Of a stretch of DNA of 64,000 nucleotides, positions 15,481-23,934 are shown one piece after another. This DNA is from Nonomuraea glycinis. GTDB lineage: Bacteria; Actinomycetota; Actinomycetes; Streptosporangiales; Streptosporangiaceae. The translations under genes and the position numbers were made by a program. The notes under the pieces were generated by a model. It was not told the origin of the DNA. It did not search any database and was given only the letters and a program-made list of their open reading frames with translations. Location of the stretch: positions 124,001-188,000 of the forward strand of contig NZ_BMNK01000018.1 of assembly GCF_014646515.1 (NCBI RefSeq), in the 5' to 3' direction. Within the stretch, counting starts at the first letter, position 1. Each line of letters opens with the position of its first letter.

Positions 15481-16613
15481 CCGACCTCGGCCCTCTGCTG
15501 GACACCATGATCGCCCGGATCGAAACGGTGCGGTCGCCGATGGAGAGCCGGATCGAGCGCGCCCTGCGGTCGGTGCCGCGGCACGAGTACGTTCCACCGG
15601 TGGCGCTGATCGTCGGCAACGATCGGCCGCCGATCCTGATCGACCGGGAGGCCGACCCCGAACTGTGGCTGCGCGGCGTCTACACCGAGACGGCGCTCGT
15701 GACGCAGCTCGACGACGGCGCGACCGAGCTGCGCGACCTGGACGGCAGTTACAGCTCGTCGTCGTCGGCGCCCGCGACGGTCGCCGACCTGCTCGAACTG
15801 CTCGATCCCCGGCCGGGGGATCGCGTGCTGGAGGTGGGCACCGGTACGGGATGGACGGCCGCGCTGCTCTGCCACCTGGCGGGGGAGGCGAACGTGACCT
15901 CGGTCGAGGTCGATCCGTCCCTTGCCGAGGCGGCGGCGAAGAACCTCGCCGCGGCGGGTCTGCGGCCGCACCTGATCGTTGGTGACGGTGCCGATGGGGC
16001 TGCTGAGCGCGCCCCGTTCGACCGCGTGCACGTCACGTGCGCCGTGCGGACGGTGCCGTACGCCTGGGTCGAGCAGTGCCGCCCTGGAGGGGTGATCGTC
16101 ACGCCCATGCAGATGGGGGTCGGTGAAGGGCACGTGCTGCGGCTGGTCGTGCTGCCGGACGGCACCGCGCAGGGCAGGTTCCGCGAGTACGCCTCCTACA
16201 TGACCATGCGGTCGCAGCGGTATGTCCATCTGCCGGACCCGGAAGGGGTGCAGCCGCGGGAGAGCACCACGCGCGTGGACCCCCGCATGATCGCCGGTGC
16301 GCCGCCCGGCGCGAGGCTGACGATCGCCGCACTGGCCGGGGTGCGGCTGGACACCCGCGCCGAGCCGGAGTGTTTCAGGGCCTGGGTGTCCAGCACCGTT
16401 CGTCCGCAGGAGAAGGCCCTGGTCATCTGGGAGGAGGGACGAACCGAGTACACGCTGTACGAGCTGAGCGACCGGCAGGTGTGGGAGGAGGTCGTCGCCG
16501 CCTACTTCCAATGGGTGAGGTGGGGCGAGCCCCGGCGCGACCGGTTCGGTATGACGGTCGCCCCCGACGGGCAGCGCTACTGGCTTGATACGCCGGGCCG
16601 CGTGATCGGCTGA
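15477..16613 (+). CDS. PIMT-like O-methyltransferase (candidate imiditide maturase)
   Basis: 378 aa; GTG 15477 overlaps the precursor stop. The N-terminal two-thirds is a protein-L-isoaspartyl methyltransferase fold: substrate-side SSSSSAPATVADLLELL at ~94-110, SAM motif I VLEVGTGTGW at 117-126, then VTSVEVDPSLAEAA (motif with acidic ribose binder), GDGADGAAERAPFDRVHVTCAV and PGGVIVTPM. The ~130-residue C-terminal extension (FREYASYMTMRSQRY... to the end) is typical of the RiPP-associated PIMT homologues rather than housekeeping PIMT (about 210 aa). Predicted to methylate an Asp of the upstream peptide using SAM, followed by spontaneous aspartimide closure. Confidence 0.85.
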   Translation: MTDLGPLLDTMIARIETVRSPMESRIERALRSVPRHEYVPPVALIVGNDRPPILIDREADPELWLRGVYTETALVTQLDDGATELRDLDGSYSSSSSAPATVADLLELLDPRPGDRVLEVGTGTGWTAALLCHLAGEANVTSVEVDPSLAEAAAKNLAAAGLRPHLIVGDGADGAAERAPFDRVHVTCAVRTVPYAWVEQCRPGGVIVTPMQMGVGEGHVLRLVVLPDGTAQGRFREYASYMTMRSQRYVHLPDPEGVQPRESTTRVDPRMIAGAPPGARLTIAALAGVRLDTRAEPECFRAWVSSTVRPQEKALVIWEEGRTEYTLYELSDRQVWEEVVAAYFQWVRWGEPRRDRFGMTVAPDGQRYWLDTPGRVIG

Positions 16614-16646
16614 GTCGAGTGACAAGGGCCGGACGGGTGGAGGATG

Positions 16647-17453
16647 TCACGACGAGAGATGGTGGACGCACTCGTCCCGGTAGCGTTCCGTTCGCATGCG
16701 TAGCTTGGCCGGGTCCGCCAGGACAGCTCGGGAGGCCGACGGGACGACCGCGTGTCGTACGGGGGCGAACAGGCGGCCGATGTCGGCGGGGGAGGCGCCC
16801 TGGGCGCCCAGCCCCGGGGCCAGGACCGGGCCGTTGAGGTGGTCGAGCGGGTAGCCAGGGTCGAGGACGGTGGCGCCGACGACGACGCCGATCGAGCCCA
16901 AGGGGGAGTGGCCTGTGTTGGCCGCCCGTACTCCTTCGTAGATCTCGCCCGCCACGGCGCTCTGCAGGGCGGTGGCCTCGGGGTTGGAGGTGCGGGCGAG
17001 GACGAAGACGCCGGCGTCGCTGGCGAGGGCGGAGGTGATGGCGCCCCGTAGGCTGCCGAAGCCCAGGTAGGGGCTGAGCGTCACCGCGTCGGCGGCGAGC
17101 GGGCTGCCGCGGTCGAGGTACGCCTCGGCGTAGGCGGTCATGGTGCTGCCGATGTCGCCGCGTTTGACGTCCAGCAGGACGAGCGTGCCCGCGTCCCGCA
17201 GGTCGGCGATCGTCTGCTCCAGCACGGCGATGCCCCGGCTGCCCCAGCGCTCGTAGAAGGCCGACTGCGGTTTGACGACCCCCACCAGGTCGCTGACCGT
17301 GTCGACCACCGTCCGGCTGAACCGGTCGAGGCCGGCGGGGGAGTCGTCGAGTCCCCACGCGTGCAGCAGTTCCGGGCTCGGGTCGAGCCCGACGCAGAGC
17401 GGTCCGTGCTTGTCGAGCCTCGCCCGCAACCGTGTGCCGAACGATTCGTTCAC
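16647..17453 (-). CDS. pyrF: Orotidine 5'-phosphate decarboxylase
   Basis: GTG 17453 is preceded by AGGGGG, giving 268 aa beginning MNESFGTRLRARLDKHGPLCVGLDPSPELL, as in the long actinobacterial/mycobacterial type. The catalytic Lys-Asp motif is LLDVKRGDIGSTMTAYAEAYL; PGLGAQGA and VVPSASRAV are the phosphate-binding end. It converts OMP to UMP, the last step of pyrimidine synthesis. It stands alone here, convergent with the methyltransferase, without the carbamoyl-phosphate genes or the usual mihF/gmk neighbours, so it may be a second copy or a displaced housekeeping gene. Confidence 0.92.
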   Translation of the reverse strand: MNESFGTRLRARLDKHGPLCVGLDPSPELLHAWGLDDSPAGLDRFSRTVVDTVSDLVGVVKPQSAFYERWGSRGIAVLEQTIADLRDAGTLVLLDVKRGDIGSTMTAYAEAYLDRGSPLAADAVTLSPYLGFGSLRGAITSALASDAGVFVLARTSNPEATALQSAVAGEIYEGVRAANTGHSPLGSIGVVVGATVLDPGYPLDHLNGPVLAPGLGAQGASPADIGRLFAPVRHAVVPSASRAVLADPAKLRMRTERYRDECVHHLSS

Positions 17454-17624
17454 CTTGGGCCCCCTCACGACCTAGGCAGACTAGTGGGCGGAAGCCGTAT
17501 GTATGGGGGTTTGGCGGCTGATACATGGGGCTCCCACCTTCCTAAGGATCCGGCATCTCGGGCATATCGGCCAGAGTTCATAAGAGGGCGGTCTTTCGGG
17601 GCGGCCGACGGGTAGTCACCTGGC

Positions 17625-18101
17625 ATGTACGAGATCGCCCAGCGGACGCTCACGTTGTGCACCGACCCGGCCGGGGAGGTGGTCGTCACGATCGGCCTGC
17701 CGTACGAGGAGCCGACGGGCGAGTGGTCGTGCCCGTACCGGATCGACGGGCTGGCCGGCTGGGAGCACGAGCGGAAGGTGACCGGGGTCGACTCGCTGCA
17801 GGCGGTGGAGCTCGCGGTCGCGACCACGCGCGCCGCGCTCTCCGGCTCGCACGAGGCCAAGGAGGGCCTGCTGAACTGGGACGACGAGCCGACGGGCAGC
17901 CGCCCGCAGATCGTGTACGTGAACTGGGAAAAAGGCCAGAACATCGCTTATATCGCGATGAAGCATGAAATCATGCCAGGCGATGTGGTGCGCCAGATCG
18001 TGGCCGACGAGGTCGTGCTCGACTACGCGGCGTCCGGTGAGCTGCTCGGCGTGGAGCTGACCAACGCTCACACCCTTCTGCCGTCGGAGATGCGCATCTG
18101 A
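17625..18101 (+). CDS. DUF6968/DUF2283-like hypothetical protein
   Basis: 158 aa. Residues 1-80 have the pattern LTLCTDPAGEVVVTIGLPYEEPTGEWSCPYRIDGL...GVDSLQAVELAVATTRAALSG, resembling DUF6968. The C-terminal ~60 residues (IAYIAMKHEIMPGDVVRQIVADEVVLDYAASGELLGVELTNA) match the small DUF2283-type beta fold seen in heat-stable orphan proteins. Two such domains in one chain is noticeable. It lies 14 bp upstream of the HAD gene. Function unknown. Confidence 0.65.
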   Translation: MYEIAQRTLTLCTDPAGEVVVTIGLPYEEPTGEWSCPYRIDGLAGWEHERKVTGVDSLQAVELAVATTRAALSGSHEAKEGLLNWDDEPTGSRPQIVYVNWEKGQNIAYIAMKHEIMPGDVVRQIVADEVVLDYAASGELLGVELTNAHTLLPSEMRI

Positions 18102-18115
18102 CTAACCTCGGAGGC

Positions 18116-18910
18116 GTGACTACTCCCCGCGTCGTGGCCACGGACCTGGACGGCACCCTCCTGCGCTCGGACGGCTCGGTCTCCGAGCGGACCCGGCGAG
18201 CGCTGCGCCTGGCGCGCCGGTCCGGGGCCGAGATCGTGTTCGTCACCGCCCGCCCGCCCCGCAGCCTCGAACCCATCGCCCGGCAGACGGGCGAGCTGGG
18301 CACGGCGCTCTGCAGCAACGGCGCCATCGTGTACGACGTGACCGCCGACGAGATCGTCACCATGTCCCCGATCGCCCCGGCGGCGGCCGTGACGATCATC
18401 GCCACGCTGGCCGAGGCGCTGCCGGGGGTGACCTTCGCGGCGGAGACGGGCCGGGGCGTGCTGTTCCAGCCGGGTTACCACCGGCACATCCCCACCGACC
18501 TGGCCTATTGGCGCTCGGTGCCGGACGTGTGCGCCGAGGGGGAGCCCATCGTCAAGCTGCTCGTCTGGTCGGACACCCACCCGCTGGACGACATGTTCAC
18601 CGCCGCCGTGGCCGCGATCGACGGGCAGGCCGAGGTGACGCACTCCGGCGTACGGGGACTGCTGGAGATCAGCGCCGCGCGGGTGACCAAGGCGGGCACC
18701 CTGGCGGGCCTGTGTGCACGGCTGGGCGTGCCGGCGGAGCAGGTGGTGGCGTTCGGGGACATGCCGAACGACCTGGCGATGCTCACCTTCGCGGGAGCGG
18801 GTTACGCGATGGCCAACGCGCACCCGCTCGTCCTGGACGCGGTGGAGCGCCGGACGCTCTCCAACGACCAGGACGGCGTGGCCGAGGCGCTGGAGCGGAT
18901 CTTCGCCTGA
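18116..18910 (+). CDS. Cof-type HAD-superfamily phosphatase
   Basis: 264 aa from GTG 18116. HAD motif I VATDLDGTLLRSDGSVS at the N-terminus (nucleophile Asp and acid Asp), motif II ...VTARPPRSLEPIA, Lys motif in VTKAGTLAGL, and motif IV FGDMPNDLAMLTFAG (metal Asp pair). The large C2-type cap marks the Cof/IIB group, which dephosphorylates sugar phosphates or cofactors. An AGGAGGC-like sequence touches the start, leaving little spacing. Likely co-transcribed with the preceding gene. Confidence 0.9.
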   Translation: MTTPRVVATDLDGTLLRSDGSVSERTRRALRLARRSGAEIVFVTARPPRSLEPIARQTGELGTALCSNGAIVYDVTADEIVTMSPIAPAAAVTIIATLAEALPGVTFAAETGRGVLFQPGYHRHIPTDLAYWRSVPDVCAEGEPIVKLLVWSDTHPLDDMFTAAVAAIDGQAEVTHSGVRGLLEISAARVTKAGTLAGLCARLGVPAEQVVAFGDMPNDLAMLTFAGAGYAMANAHPLVLDAVERRTLSNDQDGVAEALERIFA

Positions 18911-18957
18911 TCACGGTGACGTTACGTGTCCGTGACCAGAATCCGCATTTTTCCAGC

Positions 18958-19034
18958 TAATACGGATTATCACCGCTATTAGCCCTTGACTGCCCCGTCA
19001 GCGTGGTTCCAAAATGTCGAGCTAATGCGCATTA
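18958..19034 (+). promoter_or_regulatory. Promoter flanked by two LacI-type operators
   Basis: TAATGCGCATTA (19023-19034) is a perfect 12-bp palindrome; TAATACGGATTA (18958-18969) is an imperfect copy. Between them are TTGACT (18986-18991) and CAAAAT (19010-19015), 18 nt apart, a sigma-70-like promoter. Two sites bracketing the promoter suit repression by the LacI protein encoded just downstream. Confidence 0.7.
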
Positions 19035-19047
19035 CCACCTAGACGGG

Positions 19048-20097
19048 ATGATACGGACTGTGACTGTTTCAGGTCGGCGCCTCACGCAGCAGGACATCGC
19101 GCGGATGGCCGGAGTGAGCCAGACGACGGTGTCGCTGGTGCTCAACGGCCGGGCCGAGGGCGAGGTCAGGATCTCCCAGGAGACCCGCGACCGCGTGCTG
19201 CAGGTGATCAGGGAGACCGGCTACGTCGCTGACCCGGTCGCCAGGCGGCTGGCCGACCGGCGCAACCGGATCCTCGGCGTCTTCACCTACGAGGCGGTCT
19301 TCCCCGCCGAAAGCGCCGACTTCTACCACCCCTTCCTCGTCGGCATCGAGGAGTGCGCCGAGGAGGCGGGCTGCGACCTGCTGCTGTTCACCAGCGCCAA
19401 GGTCGTGCAGGGGGAGCGGCGGCGGATATTCAGCGCGGAGAGCCGGATCCGGCTGGCGGACGGCTGCGTGCTGCTCGGCCGTACCGTCGACAAGGACGAC
19501 CTGGCGAGGCTGCTGACCGAGGGGATCCCGTTCGTGTCGGTGGGTCGCCGCGACGACGCCGGCGGGCCGGTGCCCTACGTCGGCGCCGACTACCCGCCGG
19601 CGGTCCGCGCGCTCGTCGAGCGCGCGGCGGCGCTCGGCCACCGGCGCCTGGCCTACGTGGGCGTGGGAGTCGGCGCCGAGTCGTACAGTGACCGGCTGCG
19701 CGGCTTCACCGAGGCGGTGGCGGCGGTCGGCGCCGAGGGGCTGCATCTGACCTCGGCCGACGGGCTGTTCGACACCGGCGCGACCGCCGTACTCGCCGAA
19801 GAGCTCGCCGACGGGGTCGCGATCGTGCGGGCGGCCCGCGAGCGCGGGCTGGACGTGCCGCGCGACCTGTCGGTGCTGGTGCTCGGCGCGCACACCACGC
19901 CGGTGCGCACCGACATCGACTTCACCGGCCTGCGCATCCCCCGGCGCGAGATGGGCCGCAGGGCCGTCGAGCTGCTGACCCAAGTGCTGGAGAGCGGCGG
20001 AGCACCCCAGGACATGTTGCCGTGCGAGCTGGTCGAAGGCTCGACCCTGGCTCCCGTACAGAACGCTCCCGTACAGAACGCTCCCGTACAGAACTGA
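19048..20097 (+). CDS. LacI-family transcriptional regulator
   Basis: ATG 19048 chosen (GTG 19060 also possible); 349 aa. HTH and hinge are clear: RLTQQDIARMAGVSQTTVSLVLNGRAEGEVRISQETRDRVLQVIRETGYVADPVARRLADRRN. The periplasmic-binding-type effector domain follows, with a late LGAHTTPVRTDIDFTGLRIPRREMGRRAVELL segment typical of the family. It probably represses the carbohydrate cluster 20114-26610, which it precedes with only 16 bp to the next gene, via the palindromes at 18958-19034. The C-terminus ends in a repeated APVQN tail. Confidence 0.92.
   Translation: MIRTVTVSGRRLTQQDIARMAGVSQTTVSLVLNGRAEGEVRISQETRDRVLQVIRETGYVADPVARRLADRRNRILGVFTYEAVFPAESADFYHPFLVGIEECAEEAGCDLLLFTSAKVVQGERRRIFSAESRIRLADGCVLLGRTVDKDDLARLLTEGIPFVSVGRRDDAGGPVPYVGADYPPAVRALVERAAALGHRRLAYVGVGVGAESYSDRLRGFTEAVAAVGAEGLHLTSADGLFDTGATAVLAEELADGVAIVRAARERGLDVPRDLSVLVLGAHTTPVRTDIDFTGLRIPRREMGRRAVELLTQVLESGGAPQDMLPCELVEGSTLAPVQNAPVQNAPVQN
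20050..20094 (+). repeat. 15-bp tandem repeat x3 at the end of the LacI gene
   Basis: GCTCCCGTACAGAAC occurs three times without change and encodes APVQN three times directly before the TGA. It is in frame, outside the conserved fold, and looks like slippage. Confidence 0.95.
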
Positions 20098-20113
20098 GAG
20101 AGGTAACCCCCAC

Positions 20114-21718
20114 GTGGTTGAGATATCGGCAGACGCGGTCGTCGTCGGCGGCGGGCTGGGTGGCGTCGCCGCCGCGCTGGCCCTGCTGCGAGCCGGCCGC
20201 TCGGTGATCCTCACCGAGGAGTACGACTGGCTGGGCGGCCAGCTCACCAGCCAGGCCGTGCCGCCGGACGAGCACACCTGGGTCGAGCGGTTCGGCGTCA
20301 CCGCGAGTTACCGGGCGCTGCGGGAGGGCATCCGCCGCTACTACCGCGACCACTACCCGCTCACCGAGCGGGCCCGCGCCTGGCAGGAGCTGAACCCCGG
20401 CGCCGGCCACGTCAGCAGGCTGTGCCACGAGCCCAGGGTCGCCGTCTCGGTCATCGAGGCGATGCTCGCGCCGTACCGGGGCTCCGGCCGGCTGCGGGTG
20501 CTGCAGCCGTACCGGCCCGTCGAGGCGCAGGTGGACGGCGACCGGGTGAGCGCGGTGCGGCTCGCGCACCGCGACGGCGGCGAGGACGTCACGGCGCTGG
20601 GCGCGTACGTGCTGGACGCCACCGAGACCGGCGAGCTGCTGCCGCTGACCGGCGCGGAGTACGTGACCGGGTTCGAGTCGCAGGCCGAGACGGGCGAGCC
20701 GAGCGCGCCCGCCGAGGCGCAGCCGCTCAACATGCAGGCCGTCTCCGTGTGCTTCGCCCTCGACCACGTCGACGGCGACCACACCATCGACAAGCCGGAC
20801 TCCTACGACTTCTGGCGCGCCTACCAGCCGCCGTTCTGGGGCGACAAGCTGCTGTCGTGGCGCTGCCCCAGCCCGCGGACGCTGGAGATCGTGGAGCGTT
20901 CCTTCACCCCCAACCCCGGCGACGACCCCCGCCTGGTGGAGGCCGACCAGCGGGTCAACCCGGGCGACGCCAACCTGTGGACCTTCCGCAGGATCGCCGC
21001 CCGCGACAACTTCGTGCCCGGCGCCTACGACAGCGACATCACGCTGGTCAACTGGCCGATGATCGACTATCTGGAGGGGCCAGTCATCGACGTGCCCGAC
21101 GCCGACCGGCACCTGGCGGCGGCCCGGGAGCTGTCCATGTCGGTGCTCTACTGGCTGCAGACCGAGGCGCCCCGCACCGACGGCGGCACCGGCCACCCCG
21201 GCCTGCGGCTGCGCGGCGACGTCACCGGCAGCGCCGACGGCCTGGCCCAGGCGCCCTACATCCGCGAGTCCCGCCGCATCCGGGCCCTGACGACCGTTAC
21301 CGAGCAGGACGTGTCCGTGGCGGTGCGCGGCGACAAGGGCGCCGCCTCCTACGCCGACTCGGTCGGCATCGGCATGTACCGCATCGACCTGCACCCGTCC
21401 ACGGGCGGCGACAACTACATCGACGTGGCCAGCTCGCCGTTCCAGATCCCGCTCGGCGCGCTGATCCCGCAGCGGATGGCCAACCTGCTGCCCGCCTCCA
21501 AGAACATCGGCACCACCCACATCACCAACGGCGCCTACCGCCTGCACCCGGTGGAGTGGAACGTCGGCGAGGCCGCGGGCGCGCTGGCCGCGTTCTGCCT
21601 CGACCACGCCACGACCCCGCACGCCGTACGCGCGAGCGAGCGGCTCCTGGCCGACTACCAGCACCGGCTCACCCGTGACGGGGTCGAGTTGCGCTGGCCC
21701 GACGTCACCGGTTACTGA
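20114..21718 (+). CDS. FAD-dependent oxidoreductase (PF12831-type)
   Basis: 534 aa from GTG 20114. The dinucleotide fold opens with ADAVVVGGGLGGVAAALALLRAGRSVILTEEYDWLGGQLTSQ, the GGQ-x(3)-Q loop being characteristic of the FAD_oxidored family found in glycan-degradation clusters. A C-terminal ...NIGTTHITNGAYRLHPVEWNVGEAAGALAAF segment closes the FAD site. It likely oxidises a sugar or sugar-derived substrate using FAD. The gene is first in line behind the LacI regulator and 13 bp before the ABC lipoprotein. Confidence 0.82.
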   Translation: MVEISADAVVVGGGLGGVAAALALLRAGRSVILTEEYDWLGGQLTSQAVPPDEHTWVERFGVTASYRALREGIRRYYRDHYPLTERARAWQELNPGAGHVSRLCHEPRVAVSVIEAMLAPYRGSGRLRVLQPYRPVEAQVDGDRVSAVRLAHRDGGEDVTALGAYVLDATETGELLPLTGAEYVTGFESQAETGEPSAPAEAQPLNMQAVSVCFALDHVDGDHTIDKPDSYDFWRAYQPPFWGDKLLSWRCPSPRTLEIVERSFTPNPGDDPRLVEADQRVNPGDANLWTFRRIAARDNFVPGAYDSDITLVNWPMIDYLEGPVIDVPDADRHLAAARELSMSVLYWLQTEAPRTDGGTGHPGLRLRGDVTGSADGLAQAPYIRESRRIRALTTVTEQDVSVAVRGDKGAASYADSVGIGMYRIDLHPSTGGDNYIDVASSPFQIPLGALIPQRMANLLPASKNIGTTHITNGAYRLHPVEWNVGEAAGALAAFCLDHATTPHAVRASERLLADYQHRLTRDGVELRWPDVTGY

Positions 21719-21731
21719 AGGAGAACTCATC

Positions 21732-22991
21732 ATGAAGGCACTCGGGAAACTGGCGGCCGTCTCGCTGACCACCCTGCTCGCGGTCACCGCGTGCGGCGGC
21801 GGCGAGACCCCTGTGGCGCAGGGACCGCAGCCGCTCCGCATGACCATCTGGACCTCCAACGAGGCCCACCTGAAGCTGTTCAACGAGATCGCCGACGAGT
21901 ATCGCAAGGCCCACCCGAACGTCGGCTCGATCACCTTCGACACCATCCCGTTCGAGAACTACACCACCACGATCACCACCCAGATCGCCGGCGGCAAGGC
22001 CCCCGACCTGGCCTGGATCCTGGAGAGCTCCGCCCCCGACTTCGTCGGCTCCGGCGCGCTCGCCCCGCTGAACAGCAAGATCGAGAACGCCGCGGAGCTC
22101 GTCCCCTCCACCACCAAGCTGTGGCAGCGGGACGGCGAGCTGTACGCCTACCCGTTCTCCACCTCGCCGTTCGGCATGTTCGTCAACACCGACCTGGTCA
22201 AGGCCGCCAAGCAGAAGTTCCCGCAGGAGCTCATCAAGGCCGGCCAGTGGGACTGGGAGCACGTCAGCAAGGTCAACGCGGCCGTCGCCAAGGACGGCAA
22301 GCAGGGCATGACCATCCTCGACTTCGACTACAAGGGCTGGGACAACCTGGCCACCGTCTGGGGCGGCTGGGGCGCCAAGGCCTACAGCGACGACGGCAAG
22401 AGCTGTCAGTTCAACAGCCCCGAGATGGTCGAGGCGATGACCTTCCTGCACACCTCGATCTTCAAGGACAAGGCCATGCCGGGCCCCGGCACCGTGGCCG
22501 ACTTCTTCGCGGGCGACTCCGCCATGGTGATCGCGCAGATCTCCCGGGCCGCCATGCTCAAGGAGGGCACCTTCGATTGGGACCTCGTCCCGCTGCCGTC
22601 CGGGCCCAAGGGGAAGTACGCGGTGATCGGACAGGCCGGGATCGGCGTGCTGAAGAAGTCGCCCAACGCCGAACTGGCCACCGACTTCCTCACCTTCTTC
22701 ACCAACCCCGCCAACTCCGCCAAACTCGCCGCCTACTTCCCGCCGGCCCGCAGCTCCCTGCTCACCGCCGACACCATGGCCAAGACGAACCCGCTGCTCA
22801 AGCCCGACCAGCTTCAGCAGGTCGTGATCGACGGCATCGAGACCGGCGTCGTCAAGCCCAGCCACACCGGCCAGGCCGAGCTGGCGCAGACCATCAGAGC
22901 CGCGCTCGACCCACTGTGGACGGCCGACGCCGACGTCAAGACGGTGCTGGACGGCGTGTGCGCGAAGATCCAGCCCATGCTCGGTGCGTGA
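21732..22991 (+). CDS. ABC transporter sugar-binding lipoprotein
   Basis: 419 aa; AAGGAG upstream of ATG 21732. Lipobox LAVTAC gives Cys21 as the lipidated residue. The fold is the MalE/UgpB type (cluster 1): LRMTIWTSNEAHLKLFNEIADEYRKAHP, then ...APDLAWILES.., PFSTSPFGMFVNTDLV and a C-terminal GKYAVIGQAGIGVLKKSPNAELATDFLTFF. It captures a sugar or oligosaccharide outside the membrane for the two permeases that follow. Ligand unknown. Confidence 0.92.
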   Translation: MKALGKLAAVSLTTLLAVTACGGGETPVAQGPQPLRMTIWTSNEAHLKLFNEIADEYRKAHPNVGSITFDTIPFENYTTTITTQIAGGKAPDLAWILESSAPDFVGSGALAPLNSKIENAAELVPSTTKLWQRDGELYAYPFSTSPFGMFVNTDLVKAAKQKFPQELIKAGQWDWEHVSKVNAAVAKDGKQGMTILDFDYKGWDNLATVWGGWGAKAYSDDGKSCQFNSPEMVEAMTFLHTSIFKDKAMPGPGTVADFFAGDSAMVIAQISRAAMLKEGTFDWDLVPLPSGPKGKYAVIGQAGIGVLKKSPNAELATDFLTFFTNPANSAKLAAYFPPARSSLLTADTMAKTNPLLKPDQLQQVVIDGIETGVVKPSHTGQAELAQTIRAALDPLWTADADVKTVLDGVCAKIQPMLGA

Positions 22992-22992
22992 C

Positions 22993-23934
22993 ATGGCGGC
23001 AACGCAGCTCCGTGATCGGGTGGCGGGTCACACCGCCGCCCGGCGCGGCCCCTTCTGGACCATCCCGCGCCGCGACGCCCTCGTCGGATACCTGCTCATC
23101 TCACCGCAACTGGCCGGCAGCGTGCTGTTCGTCCTGCTGCCGCTGGCCCTCGTCGGCTGGTACAGCCTCCAGGAGTGGAACGTCCTGGCCGGCACGTTCG
23201 ACTTCGTCGGCGGCGCCAACTACGCCAAGCTGCTCGCCGACCCGAAGATGGGCGAGGTGCTGACCAGCACCACCCTGTTCTCCATCGGCCTGGTCGTGCT
23301 CAACCTGGCGCTCGCCCTGCTGCTGGCCATCCTGCTCAACCAGAAGCTGGCCGGCACCACCTTCTTCCGCACCCTGTTCTTCTCGCCGGTGCTGGTGTCG
23401 CTGGTCGCCTGGACCATCGTCTGGCAGTTCCTGCTGCAGGGCGACGGCGGCATCAACGGCCTGCTCGGCGCGGTCGGCGTCGACGGCCCCAACTGGCTGC
23501 GCGGCGACGCCACCGCGCTGCTCTCCGTCGTCGTCGTCCAGGTGATCAAGAACGTCGGCCTCAACATGGTGCTGTTCCTGGCCGCGCTGCAGGGCGTGCC
23601 GCGCCAGCTCTACGAGGCCGCCGAGCTCGACGGCGCGAACGCCTGGGTGCGCTTCCTGCGCATCACCGTGCCGCTGATCAGCCCCACCATCCTGCTCACC
23701 TCGATCATCACCGTGGTCGGGTCACTGCAGGTGTTCGCCCAGATCGCGGTCCTCACCCAGGGCGGCCCCGGGATGTCGACCACGGTCCTCGTCTACTACC
23801 TCTACCAGCAGGCCTTCCAGTTCCGGCACTTCGGCTACGGCGCCACGCTGTCGGTCCTGCTGTTCCTGATCGTCGCGGCGCTCACGCTCGTGCAGTGGCG
23901 GATGCGCCGGAAGTGGGTCTTCCATGAGTCGTAG
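22993..23934 (+). CDS. Sugar ABC transporter permease (MalF/UgpA type)
   Basis: ATG 22993 (or GTG 22984, overlapping the preceding stop); 313 aa. Six predicted membrane helices, starting GYLLISPQLAGSVLFVLLPLALVGWYSL. The EAA loop that docks the ATPase is YEAAELDGANAWVRFLRITVPLISPTILL. Pairs with the next gene, with an 11-bp overlap. Confidence 0.92.
   Translation: MAATQLRDRVAGHTAARRGPFWTIPRRDALVGYLLISPQLAGSVLFVLLPLALVGWYSLQEWNVLAGTFDFVGGANYAKLLADPKMGEVLTSTTLFSIGLVVLNLALALLLAILLNQKLAGTTFFRTLFFSPVLVSLVAWTIVWQFLLQGDGGINGLLGAVGVDGPNWLRGDATALLSVVVVQVIKNVGLNMVLFLAALQGVPRQLYEAAELDGANAWVRFLRITVPLISPTILLTSIITVVGSLQVFAQIAVLTQGGPGMSTTVLVYYLYQQAFQFRHFGYGATLSVLLFLIVAALTLVQWRMRRKWVFHES

Noticed and set aside
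15477..16613. Housekeeping protein repair methyltransferase (pcm)
   Set aside because: The chain is ~170 residues longer than pcm and is coupled to a charged peptide gene, which favours a RiPP maturase.
19069..21946. Long minus-strand frames opposite the LacI and FAD-oxidoreductase genes
   Set aside because: Their low-complexity Gly/Val/Arg translation follows third-position GC of the true genes.
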